From Gemmatimonadaceae bacterium (GTDB lineage Bacteria; Gemmatimonadota; Gemmatimonadetes; Gemmatimonadales; Gemmatimonadaceae): DNA of 40,140 nucleotides. The DNA is taken from assembly GCA_024710705.1 (NCBI GenBank), contig JANJUF010000095.1, positions 1 through 40,140 of the forward strand. The letters are read 5' to 3'. Below, piece by piece: positions 32,934 to 40,140 of the stretch (position 1 is its first letter; each line of letters starts with the position of its first letter). The position numbers and the translations under genes are program-made. The notes beneath the pieces are model-generated. The model was not told where the DNA came from, did no database searches, and saw only the letters and a program-made list of their open reading frames with translations.

Positions 32934-35218
32934 GCGGCGTCTCGCCGTTCCCCGACCTCAATCCCGCCCAGCGCGCCGCCGTCGAGCACGAGGAGGGGCC
33001 GCTGCTCGTGGTGGCCGGCGCCGGCTCCGGCAAGACGCGGGTGCTCACGGCGCGCATCGCGCGGCTGATCGCGCAGTGCGACGTGGCCCCGCGCGAGATC
33101 CTCGCCGTGACCTTCACCAACAAGGCCGCCGGCGAGATGCGCGAGCGCGTGAGCCGCGCGCTGGGCGAGGATCCTGCGGGGATGTGGATCGGCACCTTTC
33201 ACGGCATTGGCGCTCGGCTCCTGCGGATGCACGCCCCGTTGGTGGGCCGCACGTCCGAATACACGATCTACGACGAGGACGATTCCCTCGGCGTGATCAA
33301 GCGCCTCATGGAGCGGCACCGCATTTCGGTGAAGGAGTTCGCCCCCAAGGCCATCGCCGCCGAGATCGGCGCGGCCAAGAACGCCCTCGTGGACGTGGAG
33401 GAGTTCGACTCGCTGGCGCGCACCCCGCTCGCCACGGCCGCCGCCAAGGTCTACCGCGACCTCGAGATCACCTTGCGTGCGGCCAACGCCGTGAGCTTCG
33501 ATGACCTGCTGGTGCTGCCGGTGCAGATCCTGCGCGCCAACGAGGACGTCCGTGTGAGGCTGGCCCGGCGGTTCCGCCACGTGCTGGTGGACGAGTACCA
33601 GGACACCAATCGGGCCCAGTACGAGTTCGTGCGCCTGGTCGCGGCTGAGCATCGCAACGTGGCGGTGGTCGGCGATGATGACCAAGCCATCTACGGATGG
33701 CGCGGGGCCGACATCCGGAACATCCTCGACTTCGAGCGGGATTTCCCCTCGGCGCGGGTGGTGCGCCTCGAGGAGAACTATCGCTCGACCTCGGCGATCC
33801 TCGACCTCGCGAACCGGGTGATCAGCGAGAATACCGCGCGGCGCGGGAAGACGCTGCGGGCCACGCGCAGCGGCGGCGAGCAGGTGGTGCTGCTCGAGGC
33901 CGCCGACGACCGCGACGAAGCCGAGGCCATCGCCGAGGGCGTGCAGGCCTGGCGCGCCGCCGGGCGGCGCCTCAGCGAGATCGCCGTGCTGTACCGCACC
34001 AACGCGCAGAGCCGTGGATTCGAGGAGGTCATGCGTCGCGGGGCGATTCCGTATCGGCTCGTCGGCGCGGTGCGCTTCTACGACCGCCGCGAGATCCGCG
34101 ACCTCATCGCGTGGCTTCGCCTCGTGGCCAATCCGGCCGACGACGAAGCCTTCCGTCGGGCCATCGGCGCGCCGAAGCGTGGCGTCGGCGAAACGACGCT
34201 CGAACTGCTCGCCGCCGAGGCGCAACAGGCCGGCATCCCGCTGCTGGAGCAGGCGCGCCGGGCGCCGGGCATCAGCGGGATGCGGACCGCCACCCGCGAC
34301 GCCCTGGCGAGTTTCGTCGCGCTGGTGGATCGCCTGCGTGCGGCCGCGGCCGACACCAGCGTGGATCGCCTCCTCGTGGATCTCATCGACCGCTCGGGCT
34401 ACGGCGAGGCGCTGCGGGCGGAGGGGCCCGAGGGACTCGACCGGCTCGACAACGTCCGCGAACTCGTGACCTCGGCGGCCGAGACGATCATTGACGACGG
34501 CGGCGAGGTCGGCCTGCGCCCGCTCGACCACTTCCTGCAGCGGGCCACGCTGGTGACGGCGCTCGATGCGCTGGGGCCCGACGCTGACGCGGTGACGATG
34601 ATGACCGTGCACACGGCCAAGGGCCTGGAGTATCCGTTCGTGTGCGTGACGGGCCTCGAGGACGGTCTCTTTCCGCTGGCGCGGGCCTTCGACGATCCGG
34701 ACACCCTCGAGGAGGAGCGGCGGCTGCTCTACGTGGCCATCACGCGCGCCGGGGAGCGGCTATGGCTCTCGTGGGCGCACCAGCGCCGCCGGAACGGTGA
34801 GCTGCTCCCGAGCATCCGCTCAAGTTTCCTGCGCAACCTGGCGGCCGCCGCGCTCGAGGATCGCCGCACGGTCCGCCTGCGCGCCACCGCGCGCCACGCC
34901 GGATCGATGGCCACCGGGAGCTGGCGTCGCGGCGCCAGCGACGAGTCGCCGGCGTTCGGGCGCGGGTCCCGTCCGTCGTGGTCGCCGCGGGAAGGCGCGA
35001 GGGTGCCGAGTTTCCTCGCCGACGAGGACGCATCCCAGGACCTGCCGCGCTTCGTGGCGGGCGAGCGGGTGCAGCACGCGCGCTTCGGGTCGGGCACGAT
35101 TGCCGAGGTCAACGGGACCGGGAAGGACGCCAAGGTGACGGTGGACTTCGACGACGAGGAGGTCGGTCGCAAGCGCCTCGTCATCGCCTTCGCCGGCCTG
35201 CAACGCGGGCACGACTGA
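32930..35218 (+). CDS. pcrA: ATP-dependent DNA helicase of the UvrD/PcrA type
   Basis: PcrA is a 3'-5' SF1A helicase for repair, replication restart and displacement of RNA polymerase. The 762-residue protein has Walker A AGAGSGKT (29-36), AVTFTNKAAGEMRERV, GTFHGIGARLLR, VDEYQDTN, GDDDQAIYGWRGADI, LEENYRST, MTVHTAKGLEYPFV and LLYVAITRA, with all SF1A motifs intact. The C-terminal RVQHARFGSGTIAEV to VDFDD is the Tudor-like domain of PcrA that contacts RNA polymerase. It ends three bases before a convergent gene. Confidence 0.95.
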   Translation: MSGVSPFPDLNPAQRAAVEHEEGPLLVVAGAGSGKTRVLTARIARLIAQCDVAPREILAVTFTNKAAGEMRERVSRALGEDPAGMWIGTFHGIGARLLRMHAPLVGRTSEYTIYDEDDSLGVIKRLMERHRISVKEFAPKAIAAEIGAAKNALVDVEEFDSLARTPLATAAAKVYRDLEITLRAANAVSFDDLLVLPVQILRANEDVRVRLARRFRHVLVDEYQDTNRAQYEFVRLVAAEHRNVAVVGDDDQAIYGWRGADIRNILDFERDFPSARVVRLEENYRSTSAILDLANRVISENTARRGKTLRATRSGGEQVVLLEAADDRDEAEAIAEGVQAWRAAGRRLSEIAVLYRTNAQSRGFEEVMRRGAIPYRLVGAVRFYDRREIRDLIAWLRLVANPADDEAFRRAIGAPKRGVGETTLELLAAEAQQAGIPLLEQARRAPGISGMRTATRDALASFVALVDRLRAAAADTSVDRLLVDLIDRSGYGEALRAEGPEGLDRLDNVRELVTSAAETIIDDGGEVGLRPLDHFLQRATLVTALDALGPDADAVTMMTVHTAKGLEYPFVCVTGLEDGLFPLARAFDDPDTLEEERRLLYVAITRAGERLWLSWAHQRRRNGELLPSIRSSFLRNLAAAALEDRRTVRLRATARHAGSMATGSWRRGASDESPAFGRGSRPSWSPREGARVPSFLADEDASQDLPRFVAGERVQHARFGSGTIAEVNGTGKDAKVTVDFDDEEVGRKRLVIAFAGLQRGHD

Positions 35219-35221
35219 GCG

Positions 35222-36148
35222 TCAGGCGCTCGCGGGGCGGGTCGGCACGAAGAGCGGGCGGTCGAGCCGCGGCGTCCATCGCAGGGTGTCCGTGGGCAAC
35301 GCGAAGCGATCGGCGGCGTCCTTCCGCGCGGCGCGCTCCCCCCCGCGCTCGAGCGCCATCTTCCGAATCTGTTTCGCCTCGCGCAGTGCGTCCTCGCCAC
35401 TCGGGTCGAAGCGCCGCGGTGCCGATTCCGCCCCGCGCGCCAGGAGGTCCACCACATACTCGAACGCACGGTCGAGATGCGCTCCCACCACCTGCTCGCG
35501 CAACGGCCAGCGACTGTTCTGCGCCATGAGGGCCATGACCCGCTGCCACGAGCCCATGTCGGTGACGTGCACCATCCCGCGGAAGATGCGGCGGTTGGTG
35601 GGCGTGCTGAAGATCGTCGGCGAGAGGATGCGGTCGAGATGCTCGTCGGCGCGGCCGTGGTCGAGCAGGATGAGTTCGCGGGCGCGGCGCGGCCACTGCT
35701 CCCCGGTCTCCGACTCGAAGCGGCTTTCCCAGTAGCTGTGGCCGACGCCGCTGCTGGAGCTGGTGATGGCCAACTGGTGCGGGACGAAGTGGTTGTGGGC
35801 GACCACGTCCGCCGCGAGGTGCGCGAGATAGCCGTAGCCGAAGGCGCGCAGCGAGTCGTCGCGGGCGCGGTCGAGGATGTCGTCGCCCACGCTCCAGAAG
35901 TGGCAGTGCCGTCCCACCTTCGCGTAGCGCTTGGCGAAGCTGGTGTCGGCGGCGATGGAGCCGTAGAGAAAGTCGTACGGGAAGGCCTTGAGCACCTGGG
36001 CGATGGCCGCTGGGAGCAGGAGATCGGCCGAGCGCAGGACTGCCTCGCCGAGGAGGATGTGCGTGCCTGGCGTCCAGGCCAGCGCCTCAGTGGGGCAAAG
36101 CAGGAGCAGCGCCACCGCGGCGGCGAGCATCGGCAGCTGGGCCGGCAT
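35222..36148 (-). CDS. Secreted zinc-dependent phospholipase C-like protein
   Basis: The 308-residue product has a signal peptide (core AAAVALLLLCPTEALA) and then WTPGTHILLGEAVL, matching the start of mature zinc-dependent phospholipase C proteins where the first Trp ligates zinc. His-rich metal motifs follow: RHCHFWSVGDD and YLAHLAADVVAHNHFVP. The rest is helical without a known domain. Substrate and localisation are inferred. GTG 36166 would add a basic residue to the n-region and overlap the upstream gene by eight bases; it is a fair alternative start. Confidence 0.8.
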   Translation of the reverse strand: MPAQLPMLAAAVALLLLCPTEALAWTPGTHILLGEAVLRSADLLLPAAIAQVLKAFPYDFLYGSIAADTSFAKRYAKVGRHCHFWSVGDDILDRARDDSLRAFGYGYLAHLAADVVAHNHFVPHQLAITSSSSGVGHSYWESRFESETGEQWPRRARELILLDHGRADEHLDRILSPTIFSTPTNRRIFRGMVHVTDMGSWQRVMALMAQNSRWPLREQVVGAHLDRAFEYVVDLLARGAESAPRRFDPSGEDALREAKQIRKMALERGGERAARKDAADRFALPTDTLRWTPRLDRPLFVPTRPASA

Positions 36149-36158
36149 CGCCCGGGAC

Positions 36159-36710
36159 TCAGTCACGACGGCGCAGGCGCGGACGCGCATCGGCGTCCCG
36201 CACGCGCGGCGGCTTCTTCCCCTTCTTCCGACCGAGTCCGAGGGCGCGCGCCCCAGCCTTGATGCCGCCCATCGCCGTGCCCGCGATGCCGGCCACACGC
36301 GTCGCGGCCCGCGTGATCTTGGCGAGCATCTCGCTTAACTCGTCCACGCGGTCCGCCAGCTCGTCCACCGTCTCGCGGACGCGCTCATTGGCCATCGCCA
36401 CCGTCTCGCGCGACTCGTCCACCATCTCCTTGGCCGTGGCCGCCGCCGCCCGGATATCGGCGGACGCGGCGTTGGCGTTCCGGGTGAGCGGGCGCAGCTC
36501 GGCGAGGACCTCGTCGAGCTTCTCCTTCAGCCCGGCGGCCGCCTGGCGCATCGCCAGCAGCACGAGCAGGATGACCAGCACCACGAGCAGCGTGAGGATG
36601 GACGTCAGCCCGGACGCGACGAAGACGACCTGCTCGAATGCGGAACGGACGGGCGTGACTTGCCGTACCAACACCGTATCCGCCGCGACGGCCAACTGGA
36701 GGAGAAGCAT
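36159..36710 (-). CDS. Single-pass membrane protein with coiled coil (DUF948-like)
   Basis: The 183-residue product has one strong membrane helix (about residues 34-54, [18 protein letters not shown]), a cytoplasmic heptad-rich region (60-135) with Asp/Glu/Arg periodicity, and a highly basic tail ([10 protein letters not shown]). This resembles DUF948 and other small membrane coiled-coil proteins; function unknown. It is divergent from murA. A TTGACG (36744-36739, minus strand) lies in the shared promoter region. Confidence 0.72.
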   Translation of the reverse strand: MLLLQLAVAADTVLVRQVTPVRSAFEQVVFVASGLTSILTLLVVLVILLVLLAMRQAAAGLKEKLDEVLAELRPLTRNANAASADIRAAAATAKEMVDESRETVAMANERVRETVDELADRVDELSEMLAKITRAATRVAGIAGTAMGGIKAGARALGLGRKKGKKPPRVRDADARPRLRRRD

Positions 36711-36747
36711 GCCGAATGGTCTCCAGCGGGGGGCACGGCGTCAAGCA

Positions 36748-36753
36748 TATATT
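36748..36753 (+). promoter_or_regulatory. -10 box immediately upstream of murA
   Basis: TATATT ends eight bases before the murA ATG and no ribosome binding site is visible. A convincing -35 is missing. The overlapping minus-strand TTGACG suggests a compact divergent promoter region. Confidence 0.45.
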
Positions 36754-36761
36754 CCCCGACC

Positions 36762-38051
36762 ATGTCCACTCCTCAGTTCATTGTCGAAGGCGGACGGCCG
36801 CTCGCCGGCTCCATCCGGCCCACCGGGAACAAGAACGCGGCCCTGCCGATCGTCTGCGCGGCGCTGCTCACCGACGAGCCCGTCACGCTCGAAAACGTGC
36901 CGCGGATCCGCGACATCGAGAGCCTCCTCGGGCTCGTACGCGCCACCGGGGCGAGCGCGGACTGGACGGGACCGAGCACGGTCGTCATCCACGCGAAGGA
37001 CGTACGCGGCGATTCGCTCCCGCCCGACCTCTGTGCGCGCATCCGGGCCTCGATCCTGCTCGCCGGCCCGCTGCTGGCCCGCACCGGCAACGTGATCCTC
37101 GCGCCGCCGGGTGGCGACGTGATCGGACGGCGTCGGCTCGACACGCACGTCCTGGCGCTCGAGGCGCTCGGCGCCACCCACGCGTTCGGCGATCGCATCA
37201 GCTTCCGCGCCACCAAGCTCCGCGGTGCCGACATCTTCCTCGACGAGCCGTCCGTCACCGGCACCGAGAACGCCATCATGGCGGCGGTCGCGGCGGAGGG
37301 ACGCACGACGCTGCACAACGCCGCCTCCGAGCCGCACGTGCAGGATCTTTGCCGCATGCTCGAGGTGCTCGGGGCCCGCATCGAGGGCATCGGGTCCAAC
37401 GTGCTGGTCATCCACGGAGGCGCCACGCTGCGTGGCGGGACCTTCCGCATCGGGCCCGACCACATCGAGGTGGGCTCGTTCATCGGGCTCGCGGCGGTCA
37501 CGCGCTCCGAGCTGCGCATCGAAAGCGCCGGCGTCCAGCACCTGCGGTCCACCCGCCTCGGTTTCGAGCGGCTGGGCGTGCGCACCGAGGTCTCGGGAGA
37601 CGACCTTATCGTGCCGGCGCACCAGGAGATGCGCATCCAGAGCGACCTCGGCGGGGCGGTGCCCAAGCTCGAGGATCAGCCCTGGCCCGCGTTCCCGGCC
37701 GACGTGATGTCCATCGCCATCGTCACCGCCACGCAGTGCGAGGGCATCATCCTCATCCACGAGAAGATGTTCGAGTCGCGGCTGTTCTTCGTGGACAAGC
37801 TCGTCGGCATGGGCGCGCGCATCGTGCTCTGCGATCCGCACCGCGCCCTCGTGAGCGGTCCCACGCAGCTGCGCGGCTCGCAGGTGGAGAGCCCGGATAT
37901 CCGCGCCGGCATGGCCATGCTCATCGCCGCACTCTGCGCCAAGGGCACGAGCGTGATCAAGAACATCGGGCAGATCGAGCGCGGGTACGAGCGCATTGAT
38001 GAGCGGTTGAACGCGCTCGGCGCGTCCATCCAGCGCGTGGCCGACGGATGA
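36762..38051 (+). CDS. murA: UDP-N-acetylglucosamine 1-carboxyvinyltransferase (Asp variant)
   Basis: MurA adds enolpyruvate to UDP-GlcNAc, the first committed step of peptidoglycan synthesis. The 429-residue protein has GNKNAALP with the catalytic Lys24 and the two inverse alpha/beta halves of the family. The active-site loop reads [11 protein letters not shown], where Asp119 replaces the Cys (Cys115 in E. coli) that fosfomycin alkylates. The ATG is eight bases after a -10-like TATATT. The end overlaps pgeF by four bases. Confidence 0.95.
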   Translation: MSTPQFIVEGGRPLAGSIRPTGNKNAALPIVCAALLTDEPVTLENVPRIRDIESLLGLVRATGASADWTGPSTVVIHAKDVRGDSLPPDLCARIRASILLAGPLLARTGNVILAPPGGDVIGRRRLDTHVLALEALGATHAFGDRISFRATKLRGADIFLDEPSVTGTENAIMAAVAAEGRTTLHNAASEPHVQDLCRMLEVLGARIEGIGSNVLVIHGGATLRGGTFRIGPDHIEVGSFIGLAAVTRSELRIESAGVQHLRSTRLGFERLGVRTEVSGDDLIVPAHQEMRIQSDLGGAVPKLEDQPWPAFPADVMSIAIVTATQCEGIILIHEKMFESRLFFVDKLVGMGARIVLCDPHRALVSGPTQLRGSQVESPDIRAGMAMLIAALCAKGTSVIKNIGQIERGYERIDERLNALGASIQRVADG

Positions 38052-38746
38052 ACCACCCGGCGCTCCCCGCGCACCTCGCGGTGCCGACCTTCGAGCGCTT
38101 CGGCGTGCGGGCCTTCGTGACCACACGCGCGGCAGGGGACTTCAATCTCAACGGCGATGTGCCAGGCGCCGAGCAGCGCTGGCACGCCTTGCACCAGGCG
38201 CTGGCGGAGGCTGGGGCGCCGCGCCTGGCGTCGGCCAAGCAGGTGCACGGCACGCGGGTGCTCGTGCACGAGCGTGGATGGGAGGGCTGGCTGCGCGTGG
38301 ATGACGCCGACGGGCATATCCTGCTCGGGGCGGGGGCGGCGGCCGTGACGATCGCCGACTGCGTGCCGGTGTTCATCGCGCATCCGTCCGGCGCGGTTGG
38401 GGTGGTGCACGCCGGGTGGCGCGGCACGGCCGACGGCATCCTGCCGGAGGGGCTCCGGCTGTTCGCCGCGCATGGGTTCCCAGTGGACGAGTGCGTCGTG
38501 CACCTCGGGCCGTCGATCTGCGGGCGCTGCTACGAGGTGGGTACGGAGGTCTACGAGAAGCTCACTGGCTGGCCCACGCGCCAGCCTCGGCACGTGGACC
38601 TCCGCGCGCTCCTGGCCGAGCAGGCGTCGCAACTTGGTGTGGCGCGGTGGTCGGCGAGCGGAGAGTGCACGAAGTGTGACAACGACGTGCTGTATAGCCA
38701 CCGAGCGGGCGACGCGGGCCGGCAGGTGGCTTGCATATATCGATGA
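38048..38746 (+). CDS. pgeF: YfiH/PgeF-family peptidoglycan editing factor (laccase-domain protein)
   Basis: These zinc proteins have multicopper-oxidase-like or purine nucleoside phosphorylase activity, and E. coli PgeF corrects misincorporation of L-Ser in the peptidoglycan stem. The 232-residue protein has SAKQVHG with His67, TIADCVPV and VVHAGWRGT as metal ligand regions, [12 protein letters not shown] and a C-terminal [13 protein letters not shown]. Translational coupling to murA (four-base overlap) fits the editing role and is the strongest context argument. Confidence 0.92.
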   Translation: MNHPALPAHLAVPTFERFGVRAFVTTRAAGDFNLNGDVPGAEQRWHALHQALAEAGAPRLASAKQVHGTRVLVHERGWEGWLRVDDADGHILLGAGAAAVTIADCVPVFIAHPSGAVGVVHAGWRGTADGILPEGLRLFAAHGFPVDECVVHLGPSICGRCYEVGTEVYEKLTGWPTRQPRHVDLRALLAEQASQLGVARWSASGECTKCDNDVLYSHRAGDAGRQVACIYR

Positions 38747-38786
38747 CGCAAATGTCGCCCGGTTTGCACTCAAGAAGCCGCCACTT

Positions 38787-38800
38787 GGGGGGGGGGGGGG
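38787..38800 (+). repeat. Homopolymer of 14 G
   Basis: Fourteen consecutive G follow CCACTT and lie 67 bases before the start of the Cys-rich peptide gene. Nine bases later is TATTCT (38810-38815), a possible -10, so the tract occupies the -35/spacer position. Length variation by slippage is likely. The count may also be a sequencing approximation. Confidence 0.85.
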
Positions 38801-38867
38801 ATGCAGCACTATTCTGTGCCGAAAACTTCCTGGCGTAGGTTCACCCAAGTTGAGGAGGTCCTTAAGA

Positions 38868-39110
38868 ATGCGACTCATTCGGAGCGTTTGCCTGCTACTG
38901 GTCGTGCTGGGGCTCCTGCTGAATGCCAAGGATGCATCCGCCCTTGGGGGGTCGTGTCATGCCTGCGTTTCGGGATGCGCGTCTGGGCTGTTGGCTGCCT
39001 GCAGTGAGCAGTGCGGCGAGAGGTTCGCCCCGGATGGCTGCGAGGCCAGCAGCATCTGCGCGGGAAGCGGCGGACACTACGTCCCCTGCTACGCAATAGA
39101 GGTCCAGTAG
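38868..39110 (+). CDS. Small secreted cysteine-rich peptide (80 aa)
   Basis: A strong ribosome binding site AGGAGG (38853-38858) lies nine bases before the ATG. The product has a typical Sec signal peptide (RLIRS, then LLLVVLGLLL) with likely cleavage after DASA (residue 25). The mature part of about 55 residues has eight Cys (30, 33, 37, 45, 49, 58, 64, 74), enough for four disulfides, plus Gly/Ser/Ala and few charges. No known family is recognised. It is reminiscent, by size, Cys content and gene neighbour, of the NVEALA peptides of Bacteroidetes that sit beside 6-bladed propeller genes. A DsbA-like gene follows 37 bases later, so disulfide formation or transfer is suggested. Codon use is less GC-rich than in murA-pgeF. 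Confidence 0.8.
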   Translation: MRLIRSVCLLLVVLGLLLNAKDASALGGSCHACVSGCASGLLAACSEQCGERFAPDGCEASSICAGSGGHYVPCYAIEVQ

Positions 39111-39147
39111 ACTCCGGCGCCCTCAACTTCAGTCATCGGATGGCGAC

Positions 39148-40140
39148 TTGACTGCTTCCGGGGGGAGGCTACAGCGGCTTGCGGACTGGTCGACGATTTT
39201 GGTCGCGGTCGTGGCGCTTGGATTCGTCGTCATCGGCTTTGCGGAACGTCGGCAAACGACCTTGCGCACGCGCGATCAGACCGTGCGCGACTGGGAGCAG
39301 TATGGACTCGATGGCAGTCGCATTGGGCCGGCGAACGCTGCTGTAGTCGTCGTCGAGTTCGGAGACTATGAGTGCCCCTTCTGCCGAAGGTTCGACGAGG
39401 CAGTGCATAAGCTTCTTCGGGCATATCCGCAGGATGTCGCATTTGTATATCGTCACTACCCTCTTGCCTATCACGCGCACGCGTACCAGGCAGCTCGCTG
39501 GGCAGAGTGTGCGGGGGCGCAGTCGCGATTCTCTGAAGCGCATCGCCTGCTGTTTGCATGGGAAGACTTGGAGACGCTCGACGTCAACGTGCTTGCAGGC
39601 CAACTCGCGCTCCCCGACAGCGCGTCGTTTGTGCGATGCGCGTTGGACGCGTCGCCCGTTGCGAGAATCGAGACGGACCGGGCTGCGGGGGAAAAGCTTG
39701 GGGTTCGGGCGACCCCGACGGTCCTCGTGAACGATTTACGACTCGCCGGGACTCCCGATTCTGCGCGCCTGTTCGACGCTGTGCGCGACGCGCTTTCTCG
39801 GCCGAGGCGCGGCACCGCAAACAGTTCGGCGACGAAACCTCCGTCGGCCCGGCTTGAGGAGGAACTGCGCGTCGATGGCCATCTCCGCACGCTGATGCCC
39901 GTGGGTTCTGCCGTCTTACTGCCCGATGGTTCGATCGCCATCTCGCAGCCTCAAGATCGCAGCATTCGGATTCTTGACCGCCGTGGCATCGAGGTGGCGC
40001 ACCTAGGGCGCTCCGGGCGCGGACCAGGGGAATTTCAGGCGATCACACGGCTTGGAATGCTCAACGACACCCTTTGGGTACTTGATGGGCGGCTGCGCCG
40101 ATTCACACTCTTCGCCCAGCAGCAGGGTGAGTGGCGGCTT
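39148..40140 (+). CDS. Membrane-anchored DsbA-like domain fused to a 6-bladed beta-propeller (cut by window end)
   Basis: The frame stays open to the window end (331 codons), so the gene is partial. An N-terminal helix (about residues 24-40, ILVAVVALGFVVIGF) anchors it, with the rest probably outside. Residues 62-210 are a thioredoxin/DsbA fold: VVVVEFGDYECPFCRRF with the CPFC redox centre (Cys76, Cys79), VYRHYPL, and the cis-Pro loop RATPTVLVN (Pro190). After a Ser/Thr/Pro linker, a propeller begins: VGSAVLLPDGSIAI, RSIRILDRRG and GRSGRGPGEF (288-296), the same turn as in the propeller lipoprotein at 5208. Start TTG 39148 is chosen because no ATG or GTG occurs in frame before the membrane helix; no good ribosome binding site is seen. 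A three-codon reading frame (ATG 39140 to TGA 39151) overlaps it. Confidence 0.8.
   Translation, partial: MTASGGRLQRLADWSTILVAVVALGFVVIGFAERRQTTLRTRDQTVRDWEQYGLDGSRIGPANAAVVVVEFGDYECPFCRRFDEAVHKLLRAYPQDVAFVYRHYPLAYHAHAYQAARWAECAGAQSRFSEAHRLLFAWEDLETLDVNVLAGQLALPDSASFVRCALDASPVARIETDRAAGEKLGVRATPTVLVNDLRLAGTPDSARLFDAVRDALSRPRRGTANSSATKPPSARLEEELRVDGHLRTLMPVGSAVLLPDGSIAISQPQDRSIRILDRRGIEVAHLGRSGRGPGEFQAITRLGMLNDTLWVLDGRLRRFTLFAQQQGEWRL

Noticed and set aside
32858..34612. A 584-codon minus-strand frame opposite pcrA
   Set aside because: Every SF1A helicase motif is on the plus strand; the antisense product has repetitive shadow composition.
38801..39007. Plus-strand frame starting right after the G14 tract, in which slippage could fuse it to upstream sequence
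   Set aside because: It overlaps the peptide gene in another frame, has no ribosome binding site and no signal or domain; the AGGAGG-led peptide frame is far better.

Overview
The window is GC-rich chromosomal DNA, densely packed with housekeeping genes in long same-strand runs in which most neighbours overlap by 1-8 bases. Several traits suggest Gemmatimonadota or a close relative in the FCB group: bacillithiol synthesis (bshA), a Bacteroidetes-style alternative GlmU, a Bat-type MoxR/VWA aerotolerance cluster with fused subunits, 6-bladed beta-propeller proteins with a GxGPGEx signature, and HrcA/CIRCE control of groESL. This assignment is inference from gene content and style, not from a marker search.

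Layout. 1-401: two tRNA-Ser genes (CGA and GGA) with a promoter and hairpins. 517-5166: a 58-residue small protein, then the pyrimidine operon pyrR-pyrB-pyrC, a class II aldolase and a coiled-coil/zinc-ribbon protein; a hairpin just before pyrR resembles the PyrR-binding RNA loop. 5208-6305: a lipoprotein beta-propeller, followed by a 70-base imperfect palindrome. 6442-6675 (minus): rpsT, divergent from a long plus-strand run, scpA-scpB-rluB, moxR-DUF58-batD-like-batA-batB/C-batD/E, mutL-miaA-bshA (6826-20213), then uppP-birA-coaX. 22591-24854: groES-groEL with a sigma70-type promoter, a CIRCE operator and a 29-bp bidirectional terminator hairpin. 24864-27049 (minus): sulP-can, a probable bicarbonate uptake/hydration pair. 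27162-30960 (minus): Roadblock protein, receiver protein, manC, glmU-like, walJ-like. 31062-35218: lipoprotein, serS, pcrA. 35222-36710 (minus): zinc-dependent phospholipase C-like protein and a membrane coiled-coil protein. 36762-38746: murA-pgeF, both serving peptidoglycan precursor synthesis and quality. 38787-40140: an accessory module made of a G14 tract, a secreted peptide with eight cysteines in its mature part, and a membrane-anchored DsbA-like protein fused to a beta-propeller that runs off the window.

The most original parts are: the Cys-rich peptide/DsbA-propeller module with its G14 tract; the candidate PyrR RNA element; a MurA whose fosfomycin-target Cys is Asp; Bat fusion proteins that keep internal signal-peptide-like segments; and several start codons lying 6-8 bases after a -10-like box with no ribosome binding site, suggesting leaderless mRNAs.
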